DNA of 64,000 bases from Streptococcus mitis (lineage in GTDB: Bacteria > Bacillota > Bacilli > Lactobacillales > Streptococcaceae). The translations under genes and the position numbers were made by a program. The stretch is taken from assembly GCF_009496155.1 (NCBI RefSeq), contig NZ_WIJP01000009.1:46474-110473 (forward strand), given 5' to 3'. The notes beneath the pieces were generated by a model. The model was not told where the DNA came from and ran no database searches. It saw only the letters and a program-made list of their open reading frames with translations. Shown here one piece after another: positions 44,888 to 54,086 of this stretch (within the stretch, counting starts at the first letter, position 1; every line of letters starts with the position of its first letter).

Positions 44888-46555
44888 TTATTCCACACTA
44901 AATAGGTATGGGTAAACTGGTTGTTGACCTTGGTGAATCTCGACTTCAACGTCTTCGAATTCTTCTGCGATTTCTTGGGCAATTTCATTGGCAAGTTCTT
45001 CGCTTCCGTCTTCACCGACATAGAAGGTTACGATTTCACTGTCTTCATCCAACATATGTTTCAATGTTTCAGTCAAGGTTTGGTGCATATCAGGGTTTGA
45101 CACGAGGATTTTCCCATCCACCATACCAAGATTATCGTTTTCATGGATTTCTAAGCCATCAATGGTTGTATCACGCACGGCTGTTGTGACGCTACCACTA
45201 ACGACATCGCTGAGGGCTGCAGTCATACGTTCTTGGTTTTCTTCGATGGACTTGCTTGGATCAAAGGCAAGAAGACTTGTCAATCCTTGAGGAAGAGTGC
45301 GAGCCTCTACCACTACTGCTGGTTGCTCCAAAACTTCTGCTGCAGATTGAGCTGCCATGAAGATATTCTTGTTGTTTGGCAGGAAGATGATGTTACGAGC
45401 ATTGACCTGTTCAACAGCCTTGATAAAGTCTTCTGTTGAAGGGTTCATAGTTTGACCGCCTTCGATAACATAGTCCACGCCTTGAGAACGGAAGATATCT
45501 GCTAGACCTTTACCAGCCACCACAGCAATCAAGGCATACTCTTTCTCTTCAGCTGGTTTGCTAACTTGAGCAGCTTCTTTCTCAACTTGAGCTTCGTGTT
45601 GGTTCCGCATATTGTCAACTTTTACCTTGACCAAGCTACCATATTTGAGACCTTCTTGCATAACAAGTCCTGGATCTTCTGTATGGACATGAACTTTTAC
45701 GATTTCATCATCATTGACAACAAGGAGAGAATCCCCAAGTTCATTCAAGTAGTTACGGAATTCGTCGTAGTCAAAATCTTTGGCATAGGTTGGACCTTGC
45801 TTAAGAGCTACCATGATTTCAGTACAGTAACCAAAGGTGATGTCCTCAGTCGCTACGTGACCAGCTACGGACTTGTGGTGTTCTGCATTGATCATTTCAC
45901 TCATGTTGGCAGGAGTCGCTACAAAGTCCTCAGATGCAATATATTCACCAGTAAGGGCTGAAAGGAAACCTTCATAGATGAAGACCAATCCTTGACCACC
46001 TGAGTCCACAACGCCAACTTCTTTCAATACTGGAAGCATGTCTGGCGTTTTAGCTAGAGCTGTTTTAGCACCTTCCAAGGCTGCGCGCATGACTTCAACA
46101 GCGTCATCTGTTTGCTCAGCCTTTTTCTTAGCACCAATAGCTGCCCCACGAGAAACTGTCAAAATCGTTCCTTCAACTGGTTTCATCACTGCCTTATAGG
46201 CAACTTCCACACCTGATTGGAAGGCGAGGGCCAAGTCTTGACCTGTTAACTCGTCTTTATCCTTGATGGCTTGTGAAAATCCACGGAAAAGCTGAGACGT
46301 AATAACGCCTGAGTTCCCACGCGCACCCATCAAAAGCCCTTTAGCAAGAATGCTCGCTACCTCGCCAACTGTAGAAGCTGGCTTGTCTGCAACTTCTTTA
46401 GCTCCATTTTCAATGGTCATTCCCATGTTTGTTCCAGTGTCTCCATCTGGAACTGGAAAGACGTTTAATGAATTGACATATTCAGCTTGCTTATTCAAGC
46501 GAGTTGATGCAGCCTGCACCATTTCTTGAAATAAGCTAGTAGTAATTTTTGACAC
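44888..46555 (-). CDS. fakA: Fatty acid kinase catalytic subunit (DAK2 domain protein)
   Basis: A 555-residue protein with an N-terminal DhaL-like kinase domain (SLNVFPVPDGDTGTNMGMT and GARGNSGVITSQLFRGF) binding ATP-Mg, a middle domain and a C-terminal FakB-interacting domain. FakA phosphorylates fatty acids carried by FakB (DegV) proteins so that host lipids enter phospholipid synthesis. It follows the Asp23-family gene with 2 bases between, the conserved yloU-yloV pair. Confidence 0.92.
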   Translation of the reverse strand: MSKITTSLFQEMVQAASTRLNKQAEYVNSLNVFPVPDGDTGTNMGMTIENGAKEVADKPASTVGEVASILAKGLLMGARGNSGVITSQLFRGFSQAIKDKDELTGQDLALAFQSGVEVAYKAVMKPVEGTILTVSRGAAIGAKKKAEQTDDAVEVMRAALEGAKTALAKTPDMLPVLKEVGVVDSGGQGLVFIYEGFLSALTGEYIASEDFVATPANMSEMINAEHHKSVAGHVATEDITFGYCTEIMVALKQGPTYAKDFDYDEFRNYLNELGDSLLVVNDDEIVKVHVHTEDPGLVMQEGLKYGSLVKVKVDNMRNQHEAQVEKEAAQVSKPAEEKEYALIAVVAGKGLADIFRSQGVDYVIEGGQTMNPSTEDFIKAVEQVNARNIIFLPNNKNIFMAAQSAAEVLEQPAVVVEARTLPQGLTSLLAFDPSKSIEENQERMTAALSDVVSGSVTTAVRDTTIDGLEIHENDNLGMVDGKILVSNPDMHQTLTETLKHMLDEDSEIVTFYVGEDGSEELANEIAQEIAEEFEDVEVEIHQGQQPVYPYLFSVE

Positions 46556-46557
46556 GG

Positions 46558-46923
46558 TTATTCTCCTACAACTTTGATATTTTGAATGTAGACATTTACA
46601 GTCTGAGCAGTAATTCCAAGTTGGTTTTCCAAACTAAAACGGACACGCTCTTGAATGTTTTTTGACACTTCGCTAATCTTTGTTCCGTAGCTCAACACGG
46701 TATATACATCAACTGCAATACTGCCATCTTCGGCCGCTTTTACGACGACACCTTTGGAATAATTTTCCTTACCTAGAAGGGCTTGGAAATTATCTTTGAG
46801 GGCATTTTTACTAGCCATACCGACCACACCAAAAATCTCAGTTGCTGCTCCACCTACGACGGTTGCAATCACTTCATCTGTTAGTTCGATTTGACCATCT
46901 TTTGTATTAATTTTTACAGTCAT
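46558..46923 (-). CDS. Asp23/Gls24 family envelope stress protein (YloU-like)
   Basis: A 121-residue Asp23-family protein (ATVVGGAATEIFGVVGMASK, VVVKAAEDGSIAVDVYTVLS). The start at 46923 (MTVKINTKDG) was chosen because AAAAGG lies upstream and the longer frame would add 38 atypical residues. Gene pairing with fakA is widely conserved in Firmicutes; the biochemical role is unclear. Confidence 0.88.
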   Translation of the reverse strand: MTVKINTKDGQIELTDEVIATVVGGAATEIFGVVGMASKNALKDNFQALLGKENYSKGVVVKAAEDGSIAVDVYTVLSYGTKISEVSKNIQERVRFSLENQLGITAQTVNVYIQNIKVVGE

Positions 46924-47043
46924 CCTTTTTACCTCAACTAGTTGATACTCTATTTTATCATATTTCAGCCCAAGTGTAAAAGCAGAATACTGTATCAGCG
47001 GATATTTACTCCGTTTTCCAAATGATTTTATACCCACAACAAA

Positions 47044-47066
47044 AGAAAAAAGACCCTGAGGTCTCC
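47044..47066 (-). terminator. rpmB terminator
   Basis: Stem AGACC-CTGA-GGTCT followed by a run of T on the minus strand, just after rpmB... on its downstream side. Confidence 0.6.
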
Positions 47067-47080
47067 TTTACTTTTATATA

Positions 47081-47269
47081 TTAAACGCGTTCAACTTTAC
47101 CTGATTTCAAAGCACGAGCTGAAGCCCAAACTTTTTTAGGTTTACCATCGATAAGAACAGTAACTTTTTGAAGGTTTGGTTTTACGGCACGTTTTGTTTG
47201 GTTCATCGCGTGTGAACGGTTGTTTCCTGATACAGTCTTACGACCTGTAAAGTAACATACTTTAGCCAT
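47081..47269 (-). CDS. rpmB: Ribosomal protein L28
   Basis: A 62-residue L28: [20 protein letters not shown], then [10 protein letters not shown] and [16 protein letters not shown]. Zinc ligands are absent (single Cys5), the zinc-free type. GAGG precedes the start. Monocistronic, transcribed away from the LytTR pair with its own terminator. Confidence 0.96.
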   Translation of the reverse strand: MAKVCYFTGRKTVSGNNRSHAMNQTKRAVKPNLQKVTVLIDGKPKKVWASARALKSGKVERV

Positions 47270-47374
47270 TGTGTTTTCCTCCTATTAGATCTAATATAGC
47301 GGATGTGCTAGCACCACATACCGTACTATGTTATCACACTTTCTTCATTTTTGCAAGGGAATTGGAATATTTTT

Positions 47375-48049
47375 TTATTTAACATAAACAACTCCCAACT
47401 TCCCAAAAGCCACATCTCCACGAATAATCAAGGTTTTGCTGGTTGGGGCTAGAGGACTATCTGCCTTGGCTACACCACAGAAAGTTTCTACCTTTAAATC
47501 AACTCTCCAATGTTGGGGAACATAGATAACTGCATTGCCAAAACCGACTTCTATCTTCAAGGTTGCGCTATCTCCCAACATCTCTGCATTGTCATAATAA
47601 ATCTTGGCATTGCCAAAACCAACTTCTACTTGATCCTCTACCAATTCTTGCTCTTGCTTGTAGAAAGTCCCCGTCCCAAAAGCGACTTCCTTATCTGTAA
47701 GAATGGTCTTTTTACCATCATACCACCATTTTTTCCCATTCCAAGTTCTGTTAGAATGAGTGAGTGCGCTGACACCCATTACGATTAAAATACTTGCCCA
47801 GAACAATGACTGATTGGGAATTGGTAAAATGCCATAAAAGTGGTTAGCAATCATTAAGGCTACTAGAGCTGTAAAAGAGGCTGAAGTTAAGTGACGACGC
47901 AACAAAGCTCCAACTGATTGATAGGCAAAAAAGGCAATACCGAGCAAGGGCCAAATTTTCCCACCGAATGAAGGGATTCCAAAATTGCCCTGCAATAATA
48001 CTAAAGCTGCCAAAATGAGCAACACAATACCAAATGCTTTCTTTTTCAT
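47375..48049 (-). CDS. LiaF-like membrane protein paired with a LytTR regulator
   Basis: A 224-residue protein with four membrane segments in the first 115 residues and a C-terminal domain containing repeated VEVGFGNAKIYYD and VGFGNAVIYVP strands typical of the LiaF/cell-wall-active-antibiotic response beta domain. It starts 4 bases after the LytTR gene. Streptococcal LytTR regulators are often held in check by a membrane protein encoded next to them (as HdrRM, BrsRM), so it is a likely inhibitor or sensor. Confidence 0.8.
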   Translation of the reverse strand: MKKKAFGIVLLILAALVLLQGNFGIPSFGGKIWPLLGIAFFAYQSVGALLRRHLTSASFTALVALMIANHFYGILPIPNQSLFWASILIVMGVSALTHSNRTWNGKKWWYDGKKTILTDKEVAFGTGTFYKQEQELVEDQVEVGFGNAKIYYDNAEMLGDSATLKIEVGFGNAVIYVPQHWRVDLKVETFCGVAKADSPLAPTSKTLIIRGDVAFGKLGVVYVK

Positions 48050-48053
48050 CTTG

Positions 48054-48500
48054 TTACCTCATGTTTCTTAGATTTTCTTTTAGGAGGGATTGATAATGCC
48101 GTGAGACATGAACCTCCTTGTGGGTTTGATAAAAGGAAATGGTGCCTGTTCCTGAAAAGGACTTATCCACCGAATAGACTTGCCGAATATTAGCAATAGT
48201 TGACTTGGATACCCGACTAAAATAGCGAGGAAGGATAGCCTCTAACTCATAGAGTTTAAGCCGAACCTCGTAGGCATCTTTCTGGGTATGGGCGTAAATC
48301 TTGCTACCTTCCGTCTCAAAGAAGAGAATTTCCGACAAGTCCAGATAATATTCACCTGTTCCCTTGTAAAAAATCAACCTAGGAGACTTGGACTCTTGCA
48401 AGAGACGTTGCAAATCAGCAATCTCATCTGTCAAGGCCGCTGCCTTGATGACAATTTCAGTTTCCTCTAAATTGCTGTCAATTTCGATTCGTAACTTCAT
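48054..48500 (-). CDS. LytTR-domain transcriptional regulator
   Basis: A 148-residue protein without a receiver domain. The LytTR DNA-binding domain covers about residues 50-148 (LDLSEILFFETEGSKIYAHT, YEVRLKLYELEAIL, RVSKSTIANIRQVYSVD). Stand-alone LytTR proteins act with a cognate membrane protein, here encoded 4 bases downstream. Direct repeats of the LytTR type upstream of its own promoter suggest autoregulation. Confidence 0.88.
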   Translation of the reverse strand: MKLRIEIDSNLEETEIVIKAAALTDEIADLQRLLQESKSPRLIFYKGTGEYYLDLSEILFFETEGSKIYAHTQKDAYEVRLKLYELEAILPRYFSRVSKSTIANIRQVYSVDKSFSGTGTISFYQTHKEVHVSRHYQSLLKENLRNMR

Positions 48501-48520
48501 TCCATCTCCTTTCTGACTCT

Positions 48521-48590
48521 ACTATATCAAAGCCAAAATAAGAAAACAAGAGCAAAAAAGCAAGTGGTTACTTTAGACCTGTAAGTGGTT
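48521..48590 (-). promoter_or_regulatory. LytTR gene promoter with LytTR-style direct repeats
   Basis: Minus strand TTGTTT (48549-48544), 17 bases, TATAGT (48526-48521). Just upstream AAGTGGTT occurs twice on the plus strand (48562-48569 and 48583-48590), exactly 21 bases apart, two helical turns, as for known LytTR operators. Confidence 0.65.
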
Positions 48591-48613
48591 GTAGGATTAC
48601 CTTAACTTACATG

Positions 48614-49132
48614 TCAAAATAGAAAGAAAATCATCCCCCACGCAAGACCGCTAGTATAACCAACCACTACATCCTTGGGATAATGCACTCCCCCTAAGAC
48701 TCTCACTAGACCGAGGAAGGCTGACAAGACTAACAAGATAATCCCTAGAGATAAACTAGCATGAAAGCAAGCCATGGAGATAATGGTTGCTGAAAAGACA
48801 TGACGACTGGGCATAGACTGACCAGGACTATCTCTGTCAAGCAAGGGTTTAATAGTCCATTTCTCATAAGGCCTAGGAGCATTGATTTTCTTACGAAGAA
48901 GGGACAAAATCACAAAACCTGTAGCAGGTACAAACACATAGATCAAGACCTGTTTCCCAAGTCCTTGTTGGAGATAGGTAATTGCTAACAAGGTTAGATA
49001 AATCATAGGCATAACTATCGTCATGAACCGATTGAAAGCTCTTAACAATCTCAGAAAGATAGGCCTATTCTCAATCTTACCAGCAATGTGGTCATACCAT
49101 TCTTGATAATTTTTCATATATTTTCTCATCAT
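48614..49132 (-). CDS. PAP2-family phosphatase
   Basis: A 172-residue membrane phosphatase: KKINAPRPYEKW (motif 1), MPSRHVFSA (motif 2) and VLGGVHYPKDVVVG (motif 3), with about five membrane segments. Motif 2 has Arg-His instead of Gly-His, a variant seen in diacylglycerol-pyrophosphate-like members. It lies upstream of the LytTR pair and may or may not share its transcription. Confidence 0.82.
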   Translation of the reverse strand: MMRKYMKNYQEWYDHIAGKIENRPIFLRLLRAFNRFMTIVMPMIYLTLLAITYLQQGLGKQVLIYVFVPATGFVILSLLRKKINAPRPYEKWTIKPLLDRDSPGQSMPSRHVFSATIISMACFHASLSLGIILLVLSAFLGLVRVLGGVHYPKDVVVGYTSGLAWGMIFFLF

Positions 49133-49212
49133 TTACTCAAATTTTGCTTATAGGGAAGTACTTGTCTTCTAGTATAGTGTAGAAAAAGAAGGTCGTCAAG
49201 CCTTCTTTCGAT

Positions 49213-50973
49213 TTATTCTTCTGCTTCGTCTTCTGTAAACTGACTGTTGTAGAGGTCAGCGTAGAAACCAGCTTGCGCCATCAGATCATCATGATTTCCT
49301 TGCTCGATGATATTGCCATCCTTCATAACAAGAATCAGGTCAGCATTTCGGATGGTTGACAAGCGGTGGGCGATGACAAAGGAAGTTCTGCCCTCCATCA
49401 AACGATCCATAGCATTCTGAATCAATTCCTCAGTCCGAGTATCAACAGAAGAAGTCGCCTCATCTAGGATTAGGAGTGGCGCATCTTTCAGCAAAGCACG
49501 AGCAATGGTCAAGAGTTGTTTTTGTCCGACAGACAAGGTTACTGTATCATCCAAGACGGTATCGTAACCATCTGGTAGGGTCATTATAAAGTGGTGAATC
49601 CCTACAGCCTTGCTGGCTTCAATCACGCGCTCATCACTAATATTCTTTTGGTTATAGATAAGATTGTCTCGGATAGTGCCTTCAAAGAGCCAGGTGTCCT
49701 GCAAGACCATTGAAAAGGCATCGTGTACTTCCGAACGCTTCATCTCCTTGGTATCGACACCATCGATACTGATGCTTCCCTTATCAATCTCATAAAACTT
49801 CATCAAAAGATTGACAATGGTTGTCTTACCAGCTCCGGTCGGTCCGACAATGGCAACCTTTTGACCTGCATGAGCAGTCGCAGAAAAGTCATTAATGATA
49901 GTTCGCTCTGGTGTGTAACCAAAGGAAACTCGATCAAAGACTACTTGACCTTTCATATCGATCAACTGTCTTTCTTTATGAGATTCGTCTCCCATTTCCT
50001 CTTCAGCTAGGAATTCGAAGACACGTCCCATGGCTGCACTAGCCTGCTGAAGGCTGGTAATCCCTTGAGCAATTTGGGAAAGGGGCTGAGAAAAGATACG
50101 AACGTAGGCCATAAAGGCAACGATAATCCCGATACTAATCTGCCCATTCAGAGCTAAGGCTGCACCAACGATAATCACTAAGGCATAGCTAAAGTTCCCA
50201 ATAAACACCATAATCGGCATCATAATCCCTGAAATAAACTGAGATTTCCATATACTGTCATACAGACGATGGTTTAATTTCGCAAACTCTTCTTTCGTGC
50301 TCTCGATGGCATTGTAACTTGTCACCACATTATGGCCAGAGTACATTTCCTCCACATAACCATTGACAGCTGCCAAATCCTGTTGCTGACTCTTAAAGAA
50401 GCTCTGGGATTTACCCATAAAGATGGATACAAATGCAAATCCAACAAGGGTTGAAACAACCGTCACCAAGGCTAAAATCCAGTTCATTCCAAACATGGTT
50501 ACCAAGACTGCTACGACCAATAAACTAGATGAAAGAACTGTTCCCAGACTTTGATTGAGGGACTGAGCTGCCGTGTCAACATCATTGGTTACACGAGACA
50601 AGGTATCCCCTTGAGAATGTCCATCAAAATATCTCAATGGTAGGCGATTAATTTTATCTGCAATAGCTGTTCTCAAACGCTCTGAAAAACGTTGAATGGC
50701 TGTTGTAAACAGGAAGGCCTGCAAATAATTTGATAAGAGTCCAATCACATAAATCACGGCCAAAAAATCACCAATAGCTGCAACCGCCGCGACATCCACA
50801 CTTGTTTCCAAACCACTAGCAATAATATTAGTCATTTCCTTGATGCGGGTTGGACCATATACAGTAATAATATTGGATACGATTGTTGCTAGAAAGGCTA
50901 TCAGAAGGGCAAACTGGAGGCCTGCAAGATAGGGCTTACTCTGTTTCCAGAGAGACATTTTCTTATTTTCCAT
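49213..50973 (-). CDS. Heterodimeric ABC exporter, second subunit
   Basis: A 586-residue half-transporter: six membrane helices (residues 1-320) and an ATPase with Walker A GPTGAGKTT, LSVGQKQLLTIARAL and LILDEATSSVD, all canonical. It overlaps the preceding half-transporter by 11 bases. The start at 50973 (MENKKMSLW) is preferred over a longer frame because GAGGAATTGG lies upstream. Such pairs export drugs or peptides; MarR control suggests multidrug efflux. Confidence 0.9.
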   Translation of the reverse strand: MENKKMSLWKQSKPYLAGLQFALLIAFLATIVSNIITVYGPTRIKEMTNIIASGLETSVDVAAVAAIGDFLAVIYVIGLLSNYLQAFLFTTAIQRFSERLRTAIADKINRLPLRYFDGHSQGDTLSRVTNDVDTAAQSLNQSLGTVLSSSLLVVAVLVTMFGMNWILALVTVVSTLVGFAFVSIFMGKSQSFFKSQQQDLAAVNGYVEEMYSGHNVVTSYNAIESTKEEFAKLNHRLYDSIWKSQFISGIMMPIMVFIGNFSYALVIIVGAALALNGQISIGIIVAFMAYVRIFSQPLSQIAQGITSLQQASAAMGRVFEFLAEEEMGDESHKERQLIDMKGQVVFDRVSFGYTPERTIINDFSATAHAGQKVAIVGPTGAGKTTIVNLLMKFYEIDKGSISIDGVDTKEMKRSEVHDAFSMVLQDTWLFEGTIRDNLIYNQKNISDERVIEASKAVGIHHFIMTLPDGYDTVLDDTVTLSVGQKQLLTIARALLKDAPLLILDEATSSVDTRTEELIQNAMDRLMEGRTSFVIAHRLSTIRNADLILVMKDGNIIEQGNHDDLMAQAGFYADLYNSQFTEDEAEE

Positions 50974-52732
50974 GTTCCAATTCCTCCTTCGATAGTTGTG
51001 AATAGGCAATTTCTTGGTAAACTTCGTTATTAGCTAGAAGTTCCTTGTGGGTGCCTTGTCCCACGACTTTCCCTTGATCCAAGACCAAAATCAAATCTGC
51101 ATCCATAATCGTTGAAATACGCTGTGCGACAATGAGCTTGGTCATAGACTTGGTTTTTTCAGCTAACTCTTGGCGTAGAACTCGGTCTGTCTTGTAGTCC
51201 AAAGCTGAGAAGGAGTCATCAAAGATGAGGATTTCTGGCTTCCGAGCCAAGGCACGCGCAATAGCCAGACGCTGTCTTTGACCACCTGAGAAGTTGGTTC
51301 CTCCTTGGGCTACTTCTGACGCCAATCCTGCTTCCTTGTCTTCGATAAAGTTCTTAGACTGGGCCAACTCCAAAGCCTGCCACATGGCCTGCTCACTAAG
51401 CGGTGTTTCTTGACTCTGTCCAAAGTCTAAATTGTCCTTGACATTACCTGAAAAGAGAACCGCTTTCTGAGGAATATAACCAACCTTGTTGCGCAAATCT
51501 TCTAAGGCATAGTCCTGAACATTGACACCGTCTACCAGAATTTCTCCTGCTGATACGTCGTAAAAACGTGGAATCAGATTGACCAGAGTTGATTTACCAG
51601 AACCTGTTGACCCAATAAAGGCCACTGTTTGACCCGCTTCTGCTTTAAAGCTAACATTCTCAATAACCGCCTCCGAATTTGTCGCATAGCGGAAGGTCAC
51701 ATCCTTAAATTCGACCTGACCTTGAAGGTTTTCATCAGCCTGCTGGACTTGAGCAGGATTTTGGATAGAGGAATGCAAATCTAGAACTTGATTAATCCGC
51801 TTAGCAGAAACCATGGTTCGGGGAAGAACGATGAAGAGCGCCCCCATGAGAAGGAAGCCCATGACAACCTGCATGGCATAAGACATGAAAACAACCATGT
51901 CACTAAAGAGAGGCAGACGCGCTGTTGGAGCAGCGTCGTTAATCACATAGGCCCCAATCCAGTAAATCGCCACACTTAAACCACTTGAAATCCCCATCAT
52001 GATGGGATTCAAAATAGCCATAAGACGGTTGACAAACAAATTCAAACGTGTCAGCTCATCATTTGCTGCTGCAAATTTTTCATTTTGGTATTCTTCAGCA
52101 TTGTAGGCGCGAACGACACGAATACCTGTTAAACTTTCACGAGTGATACTGTTCAGTTTATCAGTCAGACTTTGAATCAAGGACTGTTTTGGAAAGGCTA
52201 GGGTCATCAAGACTGTCGTCATCAAAACATTGACAATCACTGCTACAAGAACGGCCCAGAGCCAGTATTCTGAATGACCTAAAATCTTCCCGATAGCCCA
52301 GATAGCCATAATCGGACCACGCGTAACCACTTGCAAGCCCATGGTAATCAACATCTGAACCTGAGTAATATCATTGGTGGTACGAGTTAGGAGACTGGGA
52401 ATAGAGAATTTCTTAATCTCTGTCTGCGAGTAATCCAAAACTCGGTTAAAAATATCACTTCTCAGCCTACTAGTATAAGAAGCGGCCACTCTGGACGCAA
52501 AAAATCCAACTGCAACTGCGGATAAGAAGGCTAGAAAGGACATTCCCACCATCATACTTGCTGGCTGCCACAACTCATCTAAGTTGGTTCCCTGAGTTCC
52601 TAGCAAATCCGTGATTTTAGAGATATAAGTTGGTACTTCCAACTCTAGATAGACCGAAAAGCAAGTAAAGAGAATGGCTAGTAAAATCATCCCCCATTCT
52701 TTTCTACTAATTCTTTTGGCTAATTTCTTCAT
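50963..52732 (-). CDS. Heterodimeric ABC exporter, first subunit
   Basis: A 589-residue half-transporter with six membrane helices and an ATPase (GSTGSGKST, FSGGQRQRLAIARAL, LIFDDSFSALD). The Asp replacing the catalytic Glu after Walker B (FDDS) marks a degenerate site, the usual asymmetry of heterodimeric exporters. It overlaps the MarR gene by 26 bases. Confidence 0.9.
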   Translation of the reverse strand: MKKLAKRISRKEWGMILLAILFTCFSVYLELEVPTYISKITDLLGTQGTNLDELWQPASMMVGMSFLAFLSAVAVGFFASRVAASYTSRLRSDIFNRVLDYSQTEIKKFSIPSLLTRTTNDITQVQMLITMGLQVVTRGPIMAIWAIGKILGHSEYWLWAVLVAVIVNVLMTTVLMTLAFPKQSLIQSLTDKLNSITRESLTGIRVVRAYNAEEYQNEKFAAANDELTRLNLFVNRLMAILNPIMMGISSGLSVAIYWIGAYVINDAAPTARLPLFSDMVVFMSYAMQVVMGFLLMGALFIVLPRTMVSAKRINQVLDLHSSIQNPAQVQQADENLQGQVEFKDVTFRYATNSEAVIENVSFKAEAGQTVAFIGSTGSGKSTLVNLIPRFYDVSAGEILVDGVNVQDYALEDLRNKVGYIPQKAVLFSGNVKDNLDFGQSQETPLSEQAMWQALELAQSKNFIEDKEAGLASEVAQGGTNFSGGQRQRLAIARALARKPEILIFDDSFSALDYKTDRVLRQELAEKTKSMTKLIVAQRISTIMDADLILVLDQGKVVGQGTHKELLANNEVYQEIAYSQLSKEELEHGK

Positions 52733-53177
52733 TCTCTTCTCCTATTCCCTTGATATTTTCCTGCAGTTGACCGAGAACTTTCTCAAAAATCAGTAATTCA
52801 TCTTCATCAATGCCTTCCATCAACTGCTTGTCTATTCGTTCAAAGAAGGCCTTAACCTGCTTCATTTGAGAACGTGCTTTGTCCGTCAAACGAACAAATT
52901 TTGCCCGCTTATCGCTAGGACTCGCCTCCAATTCCACCAAACCATTTTGCACCATACGCTTAACTAGATTACTAGCAACAGATTTGGTAATATTGAGTTC
53001 CTGCTCGATATCCTTAATCAAGACCAATTCTTGGTTTTTCTCACGATTATCCAAAAAACGCACAACCTGACCTTGAGGCCCACCCATAAATTCAATACCA
53101 CAACGTTTGGCTTCCTTTTGCACCATGAGATGAATCTGATGACCAAAACGCTTAAAGACCAACATCGGTTTATCCAT
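52707..53177 (-). CDS. MarR-family regulator
   Basis: A 156-residue winged-helix repressor (EQELNITKSVASNLVKRMVQ recognition region, then wing SDKRAKFVRLTDKA). First gene of the operon with the two exporter genes, overlapping the next gene by 26 bases. It should bind the repeats at 53201-53300 and be released by an exported ligand. Confidence 0.9.
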   Translation of the reverse strand: MDKPMLVFKRFGHQIHLMVQKEAKRCGIEFMGGPQGQVVRFLDNREKNQELVLIKDIEQELNITKSVASNLVKRMVQNGLVELEASPSDKRAKFVRLTDKARSQMKQVKAFFERIDKQLMEGIDEDELLIFEKVLGQLQENIKGIGEENEEISQKN

Positions 53178-53200
53178 ACTAACTCCTTTCTAACCATTGC

Positions 53201-53300
53201 ATTTAGTTCTCCTAGAAACTAAATAAGTTTTCATGAGAACTATTTTATCATTTTCAGAAAAGATGTCAAGAAAAAAGTTTTCAAGAGAACTATTTTAGTT
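53201..53300. promoter_or_regulatory. MarR operator cluster
   Basis: AAGTTTTCATGAGAACTATT (53226-53245) is repeated as AAGTTTTCAAGAGAACTATT (53275-53294), both with GTTTTC-N2-GAGAAC symmetry, and a third related dyad AGTTCTCCTAGAAACT lies at 53204-53219. The repeats cover the promoter region of the MarR operon. Confidence 0.65.
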
Positions 53301-53391
53301 TAAATTGACATTAGGCAATATCTTTTATATAATAAGCACTAACTACTGTGGATAGAAATCCATTCACTCAATGAAGGGAGAAAACTTTCAA

Positions 53392-53991
53392 ATGAAACCA
53401 GAAGAACAAAGAGTTTTAGGAATCTTAGCAACCATTTTTGGAGCCATCGCACTTTTAGGATCCTGGATCCCGTTTATTAACTATCATCGTTGTTCATCGC
53501 CATCGTCGCATTTATCTTGGGGATTATCGGCCTTATCGTCAACCTCAAAAAACGGAAAACAATGGCTATTATCGGAACATCCCTGGCAGTTGCCTCTGTT
53601 GTACTTTTCTTTACAAGTCAGGTACTATACGCTGATGTCTACAAAGAGTATGCCAAGGAGTTTAACCGTTCCTACATGGATACGAGTTCCTCAATGGAAC
53701 GCGAAGAAAAAAGCGGCTTGACAGACGATACCTTCGCCTGAACCCAAGAACAGTTCGACGCCTTAATCGAAGGTGACCTTGACAACAAAGGAAAAGGTGG
53801 TACCAACTACGAGGATATTATCAACAAACACGGAAAGCCAGATTCCGAGTTTGACTTCACTCTTGGGGGGTTACGATACGAAAAAAATCACCTATATCTC
53901 CATTGGAGACAAGATCAAAACTGTTACCTTAACTTTTGCAAAAGATGACAATGGAGAGCTCTTGCTCGTCCAAAAACATCAGTCGGTCTAG
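53392..53991 (+). pseudogene. Two-segment membrane protein gene with frameshifts and a stop
   Basis: The intact product would read MKPEEQRVLGILATIFGAIA, LLGSWIPFIN, then FIAIVAFILGIIGLIVNLKK, a tail with EQFDALIEGDLDNKGKG and YEDIINKHGKPDSEFD, ending KDDNGELLLVQKHQSV, about 195 residues. A shift near 53485-53492, TGA at 53739-53741 (likely a lost Trp) and an extra G near 53866-53872 break it. The C-terminal part is like small Gram-positive DUF4190-type secreted domains. Inactivated in this strain. Confidence 0.8.
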
Positions 53992-54049
53992 GTCTAGAAA
54001 AAAACAATCAACAAAACGATTCTGAAACCTGAGTCTAAGTTCAAATATC

Positions 54050-54084
54050 AAAAAACGAACAGCTAGTAAAACTGTTCGTTTTTC
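54050..54084. terminator. Bidirectional terminator before yebC
   Basis: AAAAACGAACAG (54051-54062) pairs with CTGTTCGTTTTT (54072-54083), shared by the convergent relic and yebC. Confidence 0.8.
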
Positions 54085-54086
54085 TA

